DNA of 64,000 nt from Bubalus kerabau. Taxonomy: Eukaryota; Chordata; Mammalia; Artiodactyla; Bovidae. Positions 21,993 to 32,670 of the stretch are shown here, in pieces. Made by a program: the position numbers and the translations under genes. The notes under the pieces were generated by a model, which saw nothing but the letters and a program-made list of their open reading frames with translations, was not told where the DNA came from and searched no databases. The stretch lies in the NCBI RefSeq assembly GCF_029407905.1, contig NC_073624.1, forward strand, positions 109,492,001 to 109,556,000, given 5' to 3'. The stretch's first letter is position 1; every line of letters starts with the position of its first letter.

Positions 21993-22532
21993 ATGCTATA
22001 TTTGAATACACATGAGATGCTGTCATATAGACCTTTGATTTTCTCATTGAAAAATCAAAAGTAATAACAAATTTCCTGTTTCCCTGTATATTTCACTTCA
22101 AAATGCTCCTCTAGCACCTATCCAAATGCAAACAATAATTCATTATTCCTAATTTAGCAGACACAGGAACATGGATTCATCGTAGAGGAGAAAGAGCACT
22201 GGTAAGAATCGGGCCCCTAATTAGCTATGAGATACTTGACAAGTCCTTCAGTGTCTCATTTTAGAGGGGATTCAACCAGATAAGCACTAACACTTCTAGC
22301 TCTAATATTTTATGATTGTTCAAAATGAAAATAAATTGCTTATAGAATACATGTATTTACTTACAATGTGTAAAAATAAGGATAAGAAATAGCATAGAGT
22401 GTAGGGTGTTAGTAAGAATAAGATCCTCAGATTGAAAGTCTGTTTCTGCCACTCCATTTATCAATCAGAAGTTTCCATCACCATCTTATCGGACCTAAAG
22501 TATAAATCAAAACACATATCCTAAATAGCCTT
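21993..22532. other. unassigned DNA
   Basis: No clear feature. A weak antisense MIR-like stretch is possible at about 22225-22320. Confidence 0.45.
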
Positions 22533-22550
22533 AAACTGATGGTCCTAAAA

Positions 22551-22844
22551 AGATACCAAAAAAACCCAAAACATGCCTGCTGCCACTTCTAAAGAACCAG
22601 GAGTAAAGCAGGGTGCTGAACATGTTCCCTGCACTCCACACCACTGGAGGGGTGGACAAACCATACTGCGCCACCCTTTCCGACTGACCCTTGGACACAC
22701 CCCTACTCCAACCCCATCTAAGCTACATGCTCACTCTCTACTCAGGGAGTAAGCAAAACAAGGGATTTTGTTGTTGTTCTCACTCTCTACTGTTGCAGCA
22801 GGGGCCCCAATGAAACCTCGCCAGAGAAAGAAAAAAAGAACAAA
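22551..22844 (+). mobile_element. retroposed non-coding element of uncertain source, perfect 18-bp TSD
   Basis: A 294-bp insert is flanked by AAACTGATGGTCCTAAAA at 22533-22550 and 22845-22862. It ends in an A-rich tail (AAAGAAAAAAAGAAC), the signature of L1-driven retroposition. The body has CpG-poor, C-rich text with a repeated CTCACTCTCTACT block (about 22732 and 22780). Near the end is GCCCCAATGAAACCTCGCC, which resembles the AATAAA/R region of an endogenous retroviral LTR. I therefore suspect an LTR-derived transcript copied by L1, but the family is not identified. There is no coding frame. Confidence 0.7.
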
Positions 22845-22862
22845 AAACTGATGGTCCTAAAA

Positions 22863-24439
22863 TGTTCCGGTAGATTTTCACCCAAGTTGGTGTTTTTGAA
22901 GTAGGCAATTTCATCTCTTCAGCCTATGCAAAAGTCTCTTGGGAGTCCATGTTACGCAACACAAAGGTAGGCAATTCTTTAGGGTGTCAGGGTGGGGTAT
23001 GTGCAGTCAATATGTATTCATCCACACATTTTAAGTCAGAGAAAATAAAGACAGTCTAAAATTTGAACATTAAGTCAGAAGTATAAATAAGGGGAAGGCA
23101 TTTGGAATTGGCAATAACTTGCTATCAAAGTCTTTTTCAAAGGGGGAATTCTTGGTACTTGTTCAAAAGTTAATAGCAACAGACTTTACCATAATGGAGA
23201 TATGATGATTCCTCTTAACAACGTGGAGAGAGCTAGTGATCAAAGTATTATTAATTGCCCAGAGATGATAGAAAGTTCATGCCTAAGCACACTGGTTCTA
23301 GTTTATTTATTCACTGAAAAATTTTGCTTCGGGAAATAAAGTGAGACAACTTAGGTTAGAGAGGAAAACAAGATGTGCGAATGTACTCATATTTTTATAC
23401 AACACGTTATCAACTATGAATTTTTATCTCATACCAGAAACAAACGTGGAAATGAAGCAGATCAATCTAAAGTCTTTTTGGTAGACTAAGACTGTATGAC
23501 ACTAGAAATGAAAAATGACATAAACATGCCCCTTCGGGATATTTCATCATCTTGACAATATTGATTGTGGGTTTAAAACCTGTTTAATAGTCTGAAGAGA
23601 AACTTAAGTACACCCAGAAACTGGGTCAGTTAAGTTACACTCATCTCTGAAATACTCTCAGTAATGACACAAAAAAGTAATTTTAACTTTAAACAATTAC
23701 ATCAGTCAATTATAACTCTATTATCAGAATCAGCTAGAATAATTCAGAAAACATGTGGTCTAAAATCTCAGTGAATTATGATAGCAAAGGTCAATTTTTA
23801 CCAAACCTATGTACCTATCAGGAATTTTAAGGTTCAGCTGCATGTTGCCTCTTTCCAGAACTCAGAACTCTATCTGGAATATTGATGGTTTTTGACAGAG
23901 AAAAACAAAACATGGAAAACTACCACAGGCCTTTAAAGCTTCTGCCTGAAATTTACACAGGTCATTTACACCCATATTTCATTGGCTGGATAAAGTTGCA
24001 AGACCACTCCTGCATTCAGAAGGGCTGAGACAAACAATTCCCTCACAGGATGGGGACAACATGGAACCAGAACTCTATGGGAAGAAAAATTGGAATACAA
24101 GACCATTCTATTTGATGCCCACACATTGTTGTGTTACAATGTTATGTAGAGTTTTAGATATGTAAACTTCAGTTTTCCATTGGCCAAAGTACATTATACA
24201 CTCTATGAAGTCATCGTTCCAAATTAAAAGACCTTCCACAAGAAAAACATGAACTGGGGAGCTATTCATGCACTATGTCTGCATTTAGTGAACAATATTC
24301 CATCCTTCTCTGGAAATCTAAATATGTTTGCCCCATATTACCATGCAAATTCTTTCTTTTGCTATCTTTATGCTTTAGGTTTACATTTTACATTTTATTA
24401 CATTTTAGAAGTTGAAATGAGGCAATAATTATATTGGTT
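22863..24439. other. unassigned AT-rich DNA
   Basis: No gene, RNA or repeat family is recognised in this stretch. Confidence 0.5.
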
Positions 24440-24660
24440 AAATGTAGATTGGCGAAACTAGAACTGAAACTTCAGCAGTCCAGATACCTGCTCTGCTACT
24501 TACTAGTTATGAAAATTTGGCCACCTGACTTAGCTTTTCTGTATTTCAGTTTTCCTGTCAGACAAGGAGAGTCATATTATCTTTATCATGGTATTGCTTT
24601 GAAACTTCAAAGAGATAGTACATGGAAATGCACTAGAGCACTTCCTGGCAACCAAGAAAC
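24440..24660 (-). mobile_element. MIR SINE
   Basis: Antisense MIR with blocks in the expected order: CTGCTCTGCTACTTACTAGT, TATTTCAGTTTTCCTGTCAG, then AGAGATAGTACATGG and AGCACTTCCTGGCAACCAAG. The 79-codon open frame here is a chance frame. Confidence 0.65.
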
Positions 24661-24981
24661 CTCATTTAAGTGAAGATGATGGTCTGAAGTTGAAGTGAAA
24701 TCTCCCATGTGACTAAAAACAACTTATTAGAAAATGCAAATACAATCAATGTATAATTTGGCATTCTAAATCTGAGAAATAATTACCTGCATTATTTTGT
24801 TTTCTTGAAAAACTCTATTGAAATCAATTTGAATAGGTCAAGAGATAATCAAAGAACTAATATAAGACTCTAATATGACTGAAGCATTCTCCAACTGGAA
24901 GAATCAAGTTTAATATTGAGGTCAGATCATATACAGGTTAGACTAAGTAAGACGGTGGTATCACATGCTACACCTAACATC

Positions 24982-25184
24982 AATTATTTTTTAATTAAAT
25001 TTATTTATTTTAATTAGAGGCTAATTACTTTACAATATTGTATTGGTTTTGCCATACATCAACATGAATCCGCCACAGGTGTACACGTGTTCCCAATCCC
25101 GAACCTCCCTCCCACCTCCCTCCCCATACCATCCTTCTGGGTCATCCCAGTGCACCAGCCCCAAGCTTCCTGTATCCTGCATCG
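24982..25184 (-). mobile_element. ruminant L1 3' end
   Basis: The plus strand begins with a T-rich tract and AATTAGAGGCTAATTACTTT. It continues with GGTTTTGCCATACATCAACA, CCTCCCACCTCCCTCC and GTGCACCAGCCCCAAGCTTC. This is the reverse complement of the ruminant L1 3' UTR; the sense version is at about 41325-41420. It is strongly 5'-truncated. No clear TSD. Confidence 0.88.
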
Positions 25185-26059
25185 TCAAGAAGAAAATGAC
25201 AGAAATTTTGCCAACAATTTGCCCTTCAAGCATTTGCTTTCCCAATTATTCCCTCTCATCTTGATCTTCAGGCTGATCTCTCCATAAGTTTATTCCCTTC
25301 TGCTTAAGAACATGTCCCCAAAAGAAAACACTGTATTTGATACTGCTCACTCTCCAGCCACCATTCTGTATCTTCACATTTCACTTTAAGAATTCCTGCA
25401 GAAATGTTTTAAAAGAATCTACTGTTTAACACATGCAATTTGATACTTTATGGAAACTTCGCTCTGGTTGTCCAAGTCTCTTCCTATATTCTAAATCCTC
25501 AATTTCCTTCACTTTTTGAAAACATGTAACACTCTTGACCAAAATCTCCTTATTTTATTGAAAGGAGATCCTTCCTCTTTCATATATGATATCTCAAAGC
25601 TTAGATTAGTCCCCTCAGTAAATCTTTCCTTGTTCTATATTCCTGAGTCCCCAGCAAAAGTACAATATTAAACAAGATAATAAAGATGATGGTATATACA
25701 TTAATAAAATATATTCCTAATGCAATAGCTGGTTAAAAAATGAAAATGGTATTAACTGTTCAATTTGCCAGAGTGAAAAAAACTAGAAAATCTTACTGAA
25801 AAATGAGACATAACATTGAGCAAATGGAAATATGTTCTTAGATGAGAAGGTCTACAGTAAAAACAAAAGCCAATTCTCCCCCAAATTTTATATTAATTTA
25901 ATACAATATCAATCATAAACCTAAGGTATATTTTTACATGTTTTTAAAACAAGAAAAATTCAATTTAAATATAGAATAAATGTAGCAAATGTGGCCTAGA
26001 ATATTCAGAGGGAAACAAAGAAAATAGAAGGATGGAAGTAGGTAGTTTAGGTATAGCTT
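25185..26059. other. unassigned AT-rich DNA
   Basis: No gene or repeat family is recognised. Confidence 0.5.
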
Positions 26060-26262
26060 GGGCTTCCCTGGTGGCTCAGATGGTAAAGAGTCTGCCTGCA
26101 GTGCAAGAGACCCGGGTTCAATCCCTGGATCAGGAAGATCCCCTGGAGAAAGAAATGACACCCCACTCCAGTATTCTTGCCCGGAATATCCCATGGATGG
26201 AAGAGGCTACAGTCCATGGGGTTGCAAGGAGTCAGACACAACTGAGCAACTTCACTTTCTTT
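26060..26262 (+). mobile_element. Bov-tA SINE
   Basis: Head GGGCTTCCCTGGTGGCTCAG, with A-box-like TGGCTCAGATGG and B-box-like GGTTCAATCCC. The BovB-like tail ends ACTGAGCAACTTCACTTTCT. Both internal RNA polymerase III promoter boxes are close to the tRNA consensus. The TSD is unclear. Confidence 0.94.
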
Positions 26263-26689
26263 AAATGTACTTGAAAACCACTAAAATAAAAACAGCTTGG
26301 TGCTGACAGAGGAAGAGAACAAGAAGAAAAAACGAGGCAAGGCCTGCTCAGTCATACCCAGGGAAACTAATTCTGGTTATTTTCTCTTAAGAAAATTGTT
26401 TCCTGATGTGAACTTAGACAAAATTATGTTGCTGAGAGATTTTGCAATTTATGGTAAAGCACTAACCACACTTCCAGCTTGAGTCACCAAATAAAGTACC
26501 TGTTGGGACCAATTGATATCCTGTTAATGATACTAAGCAAAATTTTTAAAGATATTATACTTCTTTCTTATACTGCAGAAACCCACGGAAATGAGCATTT
26601 CTCAACCTATGTATTAGAGGTCCACTGTACCAAAATAAAACTTCAGAGATCTATTTACTGCTCCATGATCAATTAATTGTTAGCTATGA
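26263..26689. other. unassigned DNA
   Basis: No recognised feature. Two adjacent 60-65-codon open frames show no domain and are probably chance. Confidence 0.5.
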
Positions 26690-26805
26690 CTAAGCCATCT
26701 CTCCTGAGTCTGGACAATTATACCTACCACAAAGAGGATTGCTAATAATAAATGAGACTATTTATGTAAAAAGCCCTGGGCATAATACTTAGCATATAGA
26801 AAATT
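26690..26805 (-). mobile_element. MIR SINE fragment
   Basis: Antisense MIR-like blocks: AATTATACCTACCACAAAGA, then GATTGCTAATAATAAATGAG, then AAGCCCTGGGCATAATACTT. Confidence 0.55.
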
Positions 26806-29223
26806 TTTGATGTATTGGTTTGCTTTGGGCTTGGTGATAAATGTCCAAAATAATTCCAATTTTCTAAAGTTTTACGTCTCTTATAAACCACTTGGCTAAG
26901 TTCCTTTCTATTTCTTTAGTAAACCAAATCCCAACTCTGATATGTCTGAGTTTTCTTTGGCACATAAAGTTCATTAGCTTTATAGCAAGCAGATTTTGGA
27001 CCATAGTCATTTAACCTCCAGTTTTTTGACTGAATGTATTCTACTGAGAAAAAAAAATATAATAATGCCCCAAACTTGTTTATTCAGCAGTATAACTTCA
27101 AGAAACGTTAATAGGCCTACCAGCCAAGCATAAACCTGTTAGATTTTTGCTTATAGAATCTGCTATCACAGCTTCTAGTTATTACTCTCTCAAGAGTCTG
27201 GGTAAAGCTTTGTGCTCTGCGCTCATGATTCATCTTCCTCAGTGTGAACAGTTAGTGACAAGATTAAAAAATACGAGCTTGAAAAAGAAGTTGAATTTTC
27301 AGTGAGAAGTTTAGCCTTGTTAAGCATGCAATTGGCATAATTTCAGAAAGAGAACAGAACAATTTGCTTCTTTGCATAAATAATTTAAGAATCAGCCACT
27401 CTGGTAGCAGCCACAATGAATGTAAATTGCTCTTTCTGCAGATTTAAGTTCTCTGGCATCAATAATAGATGCTTTGACCATAGAGATCTCAGTTGCAGGC
27501 AACCCTTAGGATATAAAGTTTCCAATTCAAATATCTCCTGTTTATTTCAGAGTGTTTTTTAAACACTTGTTCTAAATGTTAGTGTTACAAGATCATTTGT
27601 TACATAATAAGAAATGGTAGAAAGATGAAAATACAAGGTAGAAAAATCAAAGCATTCATGGAGGGGTTAATAAAATCAAATCTACATGGTTTCAATAAAT
27701 TTATTATTTATGTGGATAGTCTTGAGGGTTTTGTTTTTTTTTTTTTTTCCTGCTTTTAACTTTTTTTTTGAATAAGGGAGAGTGAAAACTAGCTGTCCAG
27801 AAAATACAAGCTCATGGGCTAGACCAAGAAGTCAGAGTAAACAAAGTCAAAGTAAACACACAGACTTTGTGTACAAATTTAGTGTTACACATCTTTAGTG
27901 TAGAAGGGAGTGTAGTAATTCCCTTGAGTTTATGGAGTTTTTCCTTTATTGCTTTATATTCCTGTTATTCTGGTAGTAAATAAAGTTCCAAGGTGATAAA
28001 AACCTTCTGGTTCATACACACGGATGCCTACATACATGCCCCTCTTGCATCAGATGAAGGGTAGTTCTACCAGAATCTCTACCCCTGCCCCCTCCTCCCT
28101 TCTCCCCCACCCAAGGAGCTTGTTGGCATTTTTTGCAATGCTGAATTGTAGTACATAGAGTTTCCCTGGTCATTACTTACTAAATGACAGCATCGCTCTC
28201 CTCTCAATATAAACCCGAACAACAACCCTACCCATTTAAAATCAACCCCTCCCCAAGAAGGGAGAGCAGCTATCACATACAGTAACCAAATTATCAACTA
28301 TTGGATATTGCCTTGTGGAACACAGCACGTTAAAAATCTCCAATATGGCATTAGTGTTATAATTACCCCTTTGCAGCTTAAGAATAAGCAGAAGCAAGAG
28401 TCTATCATTCTCAAACAGGAAAAGAGAAACAAAGATTTATCCTCTCCCTGAGCTCACCTTTTCAGTAACTGTGGGGTTTCTTCTGAGTAGATATGCTGTA
28501 GTTAGATAGTTGGGTCATTCTTTTCCTCCTTTTCCTATTTCTCTCATCCTCCTAATGATTTTCCTGAAGTTACCCACCCCCTCCCCATCCTTTTTAGTAT
28601 TATGAAATAGTTCTGTCACATATAAGTATAAGGAAAATAAAATGGAGTCTCACCTACCGACTAGCTAAGGAAAGAAAATATAGTAAGTAAAACTGAGGTA
28701 ACTGTGTCATCTGCCTCCACACATTCCTGGGCTTCTCTGTGTGGTGGGACCCACTGGCTTACTTTTGTTATTTGTCATTCTCATATAAACAGTTGTATTG
28801 TTATTACATGATGTAAATACCAATCAGCTTTTGAATTACTAATAACCTTGACTAATTACCTTGTCACCATTTATGTGGGAAAAAAATAAATTTCTACTCT
28901 TTTGAGACTTTGTGCCACTTGAAGCCAAATGCAATTCTAACTAATAATATCTTTTGCCTATTTTTCAGGTCGTGCAATTTTATTTTTGTTTGTAATAGTG
29001 TTTTATAAGTTCCGCACACAAAATTTCATTGGCTATATGTATGTTACATTTAATACCTATCAGTAAAGGAGGCTGCATGTCCAAGACTCACAAAAAGTTG
29101 TGATTGTCATTGCAGTTGAGCATGTCATGGTTCAAGCTTTATAAATTTTCAATCTCATTTTTCTGTTCTATATTCCACATGATGATGATTAAGGCTCTTT
29201 GAAAAATGAAGATCAGTTATGTC
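26806..29223. other. unassigned DNA with a T-rich run
   Basis: Nothing recognisable in 2.4 kb except T-rich low-complexity sequence at about 27730-27770 and a pyrimidine-rich stretch at 28078-28110. No exon or RNA gene can be supported. Confidence 0.5.
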
Positions 29224-29279
29224 TGTGTTTGAATACAAACTCTGAAATTAGCTAGTTAATTCACATTAAGAAAATTACC
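29224..29279 (-). mobile_element. MIR SINE, left half, split by nested LINEs
   Basis: GTGTTTGAATACAAACTCTG, then TAGCTAGTTAATTCACATTA, then AGAAAATTACC corresponds to the antisense MIR up to its 'AAGTTACTTAAC' region. The rest of this MIR continues at 43008 (AAGAAAATTACCTAGTTCTC). The last 12 bases are the target-site duplication of the L1 inserted here. Confidence 0.6.
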
Positions 29280-30425
29280 AGAAATAAACCCATGCACCCA
29301 TGGGTACCTTATTTTTGACAAAGGAAGCAAGAATATGCAATGGGGCAAGGACAGCCTTTTCAATAAGTGGTGCTGGGAAAACGGTACAGCTATGAGTAAA
29401 AGAATGAAATTAGAACACTTCATACCACCATACACAAACATAAACTCAAAATGGATTAAAGACCTAAATGTAAGACCAGAAACTGTAAAACTCTTAGAGG
29501 AAAACATAGGCAGAACACTCAATGACATAAATCAAATCATGATCCTCTATGTCCCACCTCCAAGAGTAATGGAAATAAAAACAAAAGTAAACAAGTGGGA
29601 CCTAATTAAATTTAACAGCTTTTGCACAGCAAAGGAAACTAAAAGCAAGGTGAAAAGACAACCCTCAGAATGGGAGAAAATTATAGCAAATGAAACAACT
29701 GACATAGGATTATTTTCTAAAACATATAACCAGCTCATATAACTCAATACCAGAAAAAACAAACAACCAAATCAAAAAGTGGGAAAAACACCCACATCTC
29801 TCCAAAGAAGACATACAGATGGCTAACAAACACATGAAAACATGCTCAATATCACTCATTATTAGAGAAATGCAAATCAAAACTACAAAGAGATATCACC
29901 TCATACTGGTCAGAAAGGCCATCACCAAAAAGTCTACAAATAAATGTTGGAGAGAGTGTGGAAAAAAGGGAATCCTCTTGCACTGTTGGTGGAAATGTAA
30001 ATTGATACAGTCACTATGAAAGATGGTATGGAAATTCCTTAAAAAACTAGGAATAAAACCACCATATGTCCAAGCAATCCCACTCCTAGGCATATACCCT
30101 GAGGAACCCAAAACTGAAAAAGATACATGTATCCCAGTGTTCATTGCAGCACTATTTACAATAGATATAACATGGAGGCAACCTAGATGTCCATCAACAG
30201 ATGAATGGATAAAGAAATTGTGGTACATATAAACAGTTGAATATTACTCAGCCATAAAAAGGAACACATTTGAGTCAGTTCTAATGAGGTGGATGAACCT
30301 AGAGCCTATTATACAGAGTAAAGAGAGTCAGAAAGAGAAAGATAAATATCGTATATTAACACATATATACAGAATCTAGAAAGATGGTACTGAAGAATTT
30401 ATTTACAGGGAAGCAATGGAGAAAC
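29280..30425 (+). mobile_element. ruminant-lineage L1, ORF2 C-terminal part (outer nested element, left part)
   Basis: It aligns with the full-length copy's ORF2 from about 40035 on. It holds a GDIP-type loop region, the C-terminal cysteine motif (CWRECGKKGILLHCWWKC) and the ORF2 end, but frames are broken by indels and stops. It is interrupted at AATGGAGAAAC (30415-30425) by BovB and resumes at 42684. Its own TSD is AAGAAAATTACC (29268-29279 and 43008-43019). The 3' UTR differs from the full-length copy's, so it is an older subfamily. Confidence 0.9.
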
Positions 30426-30427
30426 TG

Positions 30428-30806
30428 TTCATACTGTTCATGGGGTTCTCAAGGCAAGAATACTGAAGTGGTTTGCCATTCCCTTCTCCAGTGGACCACA
30501 TTTTGCCAGACCGCTCCACCATGACCCATCCATCTTGGGTGGCCCCACACAGCATGGCCCAGTTTCATTGAGTTAGACAAGGCTGTGGTCCATGTGATCA
30601 GATTGGCTAGTTGTCTGTGATTGTAGTTTCAGTCTGTCTGCCCTCTGATCCCCTCTCTCAGTGCCTACCGTCTTACTTGGGTTTCTCTTACCTTGGATGT
30701 GGGGTCTCTCTTCATGGCTGCTCCAGCTAAGTGCAGCCACTGCTCCTTATTTTGGATTTGGGGTAGCTCCTCTCGGCCGCGCTCGTGCGCCGTGCAGCCG
30801 CCAGGG
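30428..30806 (-). mobile_element. inverted BovB 5' UTR segment
   Basis: The plus strand reads TTCATACTGTTCATGGGGTT and continues through CACCATGACCCATCCATC and GTTTCTCTTACCTTGG to CTCCTCTCGGCCGCGCTC. It is the reverse complement of the BovB leader seen forward at about 55480-56150. The forward segment starts at ACAGTACAAAAAGGCAAAA (30807), which is adjacent in the source to the left end of the inverted piece with about 10 bp overlap. That geometry matches twin priming. Confidence 0.88.
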
Positions 30807-31456
30807 ACAGTACAAAAAGGCAAAAAGATAGGACACTGAAAGATGAACTCCTCAGGTCGGTAGGTGCCCAATATGCTACTGGAGATCAGTGGAGAAATTT
30901 CTTTCTTCATTCCAGAAAGAATGACGGGATGGAGCCAAAGCAAAAACAATACCCAATTGTGGATGTGACTGGTGATAGAAGCAAGGTCCGATGCTGTAAA
31001 GAGCAATATTGCACAGGAACCTGGAGTGTTAGGTCCATGAATCAAGGCAAATTGGAAGTGGTCAAACAGGAGATGGCAAGAGTGAACATCGACATTCTAG
31101 GAATCAGCAAAGTGAGATGGACTGGAATGGATGAATTTAACTCAGATGACCATTATATCCACTACTGTGGGCAGGAATCCCTTAGAAGAAATGGCGTAGC
31201 CATCATGGTCAACAAAAGAGTCCAAAATGCAGTACTTGGATGCAATCTCAAAAACGACAGAATGATCTCTGTTCGTTTCCCAAGCAAACCATTCAATATT
31301 ACAGTAATCCAAGTCTATGCCCCAACCAGTAACGCTGAAGAAGCTGAAGTTGAACAGTTCTATGAAGACCTACAAAACCTTTTAGAACTAACACCCAAAA
31401 AAGATGTCCTTTTCATTATAGGGGACTGGAATGCAAAAGTAGGAAGAAACACCTAG
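30807..31456 (+). pseudogene. BovB endonuclease region, open over 223 codons but truncated
   Basis: The frame 30785-31456 carries the endonuclease blocks GTWSVRSMNQGK, DILGISKVRWTGM, SDDHYIHYCG, NDRMISVRF and GDWNAKVG. It then stops because a short deletion after AAAGTAGGAAGAAACACC (other copies have GGAAGTCAAGAAACACC) shifts the frame. The first roughly 10 codons come from the inverted 5' UTR junction, not from BovB. Downstream the region 31457-31960 has more stops. Not functional. Confidence 0.85.
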
Positions 31457-32670
31457 AGTAACACAAATTTGGCCTTGGAATACAGAATGAAGCAGGGCAA
31501 AGGCTAATAGAGATCTGCCAAGAGAACACACTGGTCATAGCAAACACCCTCTTCCAACAACACAAGGAAGATTCTACACATGGACATCACCAGATGGTTG
31601 ACACAGAAATCAGATTGATTATATTCTTTGCAGCCAAAGATGGAGAACCTCTATACAGTCAGCAAAAAACAAGACCGGGAGCAGACTGTGGCTCAGATCA
31701 TGAACTCTTTATTGCCAAATTCAGGCTTAAATTGAAAAAAGTGGAGAAAATCACTAGACCATTAGGTATGACCTAAATCAAATGCCTTATGACTATACAG
31801 TGGAAGGGAGAAGTAAATTTAAGGACCTAGATCTGATAGACAGAGTGCCTGATGAATTATGGATGGAGGTTCATGACATTGTACAGGAGACAGGAATTAA
31901 GACCATCCCCAAGAAAAAGAAATGCAAAAAAACAAAATGACTGTCTGAGGAGGCCTTACAAATAGCTGTGAAAAGAAGGGAAGTGAAAAGTAATGGAGAA
32001 AAGGAAAGATATACCCATTTGAATGCAGAGTTCCAAAGAATAGCAAGAAGAGATAAGAAAGCCTTCCTCAGCGATCAATGCAAAGAAATAGAGGAAAACA
32101 ACAGAATGGGAAAGACGAGGGATCTCTTCAAGAAAATTAGAGATACCAAAGGAATGTTTCATGCAAAGATGGGGCTCAATAATGGACAGAAATGGAATGT
32201 ACCTAACAGAAGCAGAGGCTATTAAGCAGAGGTGGAGAGAATACACAAAGAACTGTACAGAAAAGATCTTCACAAACAAGATAATCACGATGGTGTGATC
32301 ATTTACCTAGAGCCAGACATCCTGGAATGTGAAGTCAAGGGGGCCTTAGAAAGCATCACTACAAACAAAGCTAGTGGAGGTGATGGAATTCCAGTTGAGC
32401 TATTTCAAATACTGGAAGATGATGCTGTGAAAGTGCTGCACTCAATATGCCAGCAAATTTGGAGAACTCTGCAGTGGCCACAGGACTGGAAAAGGTCAGT
32501 TTTCATTCCAATCCAAAAGAAAGGCAATGCCAAAGAATGTTCAAACTACCGCACAATTGCACTCATCTCACATGCTAGTAAAGTAATGCTCAAAATTCTC
32601 CAAGCCAGGCTTCAGCAATACATGAACCGTGAACTTCCAGATGTTTATGCTGGTTTTAGAAAAGGCAGAG
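31457..32670 (+). pseudogene. BovB linker and RT N-terminal part, broken
   Basis: Two frames cover it: 31968-32225 (RIARRDKKAFLSDQCKEIEE block) and 32232-32660 (NKASGGDGIPVELFQ, IPIQKKGNAKECSNYRT, ARLQQYMNRELPDV). They are separated by frameshift and stop. The second runs on into the 5' UTR of the inserted L1, so its last roughly 50 codons are L1 sequence and not part of any protein. Confidence 0.88.

Larger units (their letters stand above)
30426..32670 (+). mobile_element. BovB LINE with inverted 5' end (left part, nested in L1)
   Basis: A BovB copy inserted into the L1 3' UTR with an 11-bp TSD, AATGGAGAAAC, at 30415-30425 and 42684-42694. Its first part, 30428-30806, is inverted 5' UTR; the rest runs forward. 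A full-length L1 then interrupts it in the RT region (TTTTAGAAAAGGCAGAG at 32654-32670). The remainder is at 41529-42683. Confidence 0.93.

Noticed and set aside
24434..24673. 79-codon open frame
   Set aside because: It lies within an antisense MIR SINE.
26060..26140. tRNA gene
   Set aside because: The A and B boxes are those of the tRNA-like head of Bov-tA; there is no cloverleaf with a complete acceptor stem, and a SINE tail follows.
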